IMG/VR virus record: IMGVR_UViG_3300018428_000066
Coordinates: 1 to 37,953 of that record
Length of the DNA stretch: 37,953 nt
Reading direction: 5' to 3' (one strand)
From: a virus
Of the stretch, positions 37,851 to 37,953 are shown in pieces. The notes under the pieces were generated by a model. It did no database searches and was not told the origin of the DNA. It saw only the letters and a list, made by a program, of their open reading frames with translations. The stretch's first letter is position 1. Each line of letters begins with the position of its first letter. Position numbers and translations under genes: made by a program.

Positions 37851-37953
37851 ACATATGCCATAAGTTATTGATAGTCAATGGGTGCGTGCGTGGCGTTGTT
37901 ATGGTTGCCCATGGTGGGCAGTTTATTAATCAATCAAAAATCAAAAGGAAAAA

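Larger units (their letters stand above)
37698..37953. other. 256-base non-coding terminal interval
   Basis: No gene of useful length on either strand. It holds a GTWAC-type site next to the 654-aa gene start, a second variant site with N14 (37827-37850), C7 and C5 tracts at 37808-37823, and TGCCCA-TGG-TGGGCA hairpin-like dyad near 37908-37922. If the window is a complete circular genome, this interval would join the partial gene at position 1. Confidence 0.5.

Noticed and set aside
37879-37953. Short plus-strand frame open to the right edge
   Set aside because: Only 25 codons with no ribosome binding site; joining the ends would give a stop after four more codons.

Overview
The window is a temperate double-stranded DNA phage, or an integrated or assembled copy of one, and 37.9 kb may be close to the whole genome. 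It carries a small/large terminase pair, portal, scaffold-like protein and major capsid protein, a set of tail proteins, a replication/recombination block, and a tyrosine integrase next to the 3' part of a tRNA gene (attP). The portal is large (762 aa). No tape-measure, tail-tube or sheath gene is visible, and a 244-aa plus 794-aa pair resembles the T7 gp11/gp12 adaptor and nozzle. Together these point to podovirus-like (short-tailed) morphology. Host is inferred only weakly: the formylglycine-generating-enzyme-like (FGE-like) domain at the end of the largest protein resembles domains abundant in marine Verrucomicrobia and other PVC (Planctomycetes-Verrucomicrobia-Chlamydiae) bacteria. Several genes have good Shine-Dalgarno sequences, which argues against Bacteroidetes.

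Layout, mostly minus strand. Positions 22.2 kb down to 1 are the late module: two small genes, TerS, TerL, an acidic protein, an HTH-like protein, portal, scaffold, capsid, a small membrane protein of 50 codons, candidate holin-type membrane proteins, adaptor, a coiled-coil fibre, nozzle-like protein and a run of fibre or baseplate-like proteins, the last of which runs off the window. Positions 22.26-23.18 kb are attP and the integrase (plus strand). Positions 23.19-27.08 kb hold a 1296-aa multidomain receptor-binding candidate. Positions 27.1-33.5 kb are the early operon: nuclease-like protein, dNMP kinase, small ORFs, SSB, DnaB-type helicase, helicase-loader-like protein, RusA, AddB/Cas4-type nuclease, Rad52-type annealing protein and an HTH protein. 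Positions 33.5-34.5 kb are a control region with two plus-strand genes and 411 bases of non-coding DNA rich in inverted repeats. Positions 34.5-37.7 kb hold an HNH nuclease gene, four small genes and a 654-aa virion-like protein.

The most unusual signal is a repeated site, GTWAC-N12-GTWAC, close to or touching the start codons of the capsid gene, the acidic-protein gene, three tail or virion genes, the receptor-binding gene, the 67-aa gene and the integrase. It sometimes overlaps the preceding stop codon. Most of the genes it touches have no Shine-Dalgarno sequence. It looks like a phage-wide operator (comparable to mycobacteriophage stoperators) or a promoter class that gives leaderless mRNAs. 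The second notable point is that attP lies inside the 5' end of the integrase reading frame, so integration should change how integrase is expressed. No DNA polymerase, primase or endolysin is recognisable.
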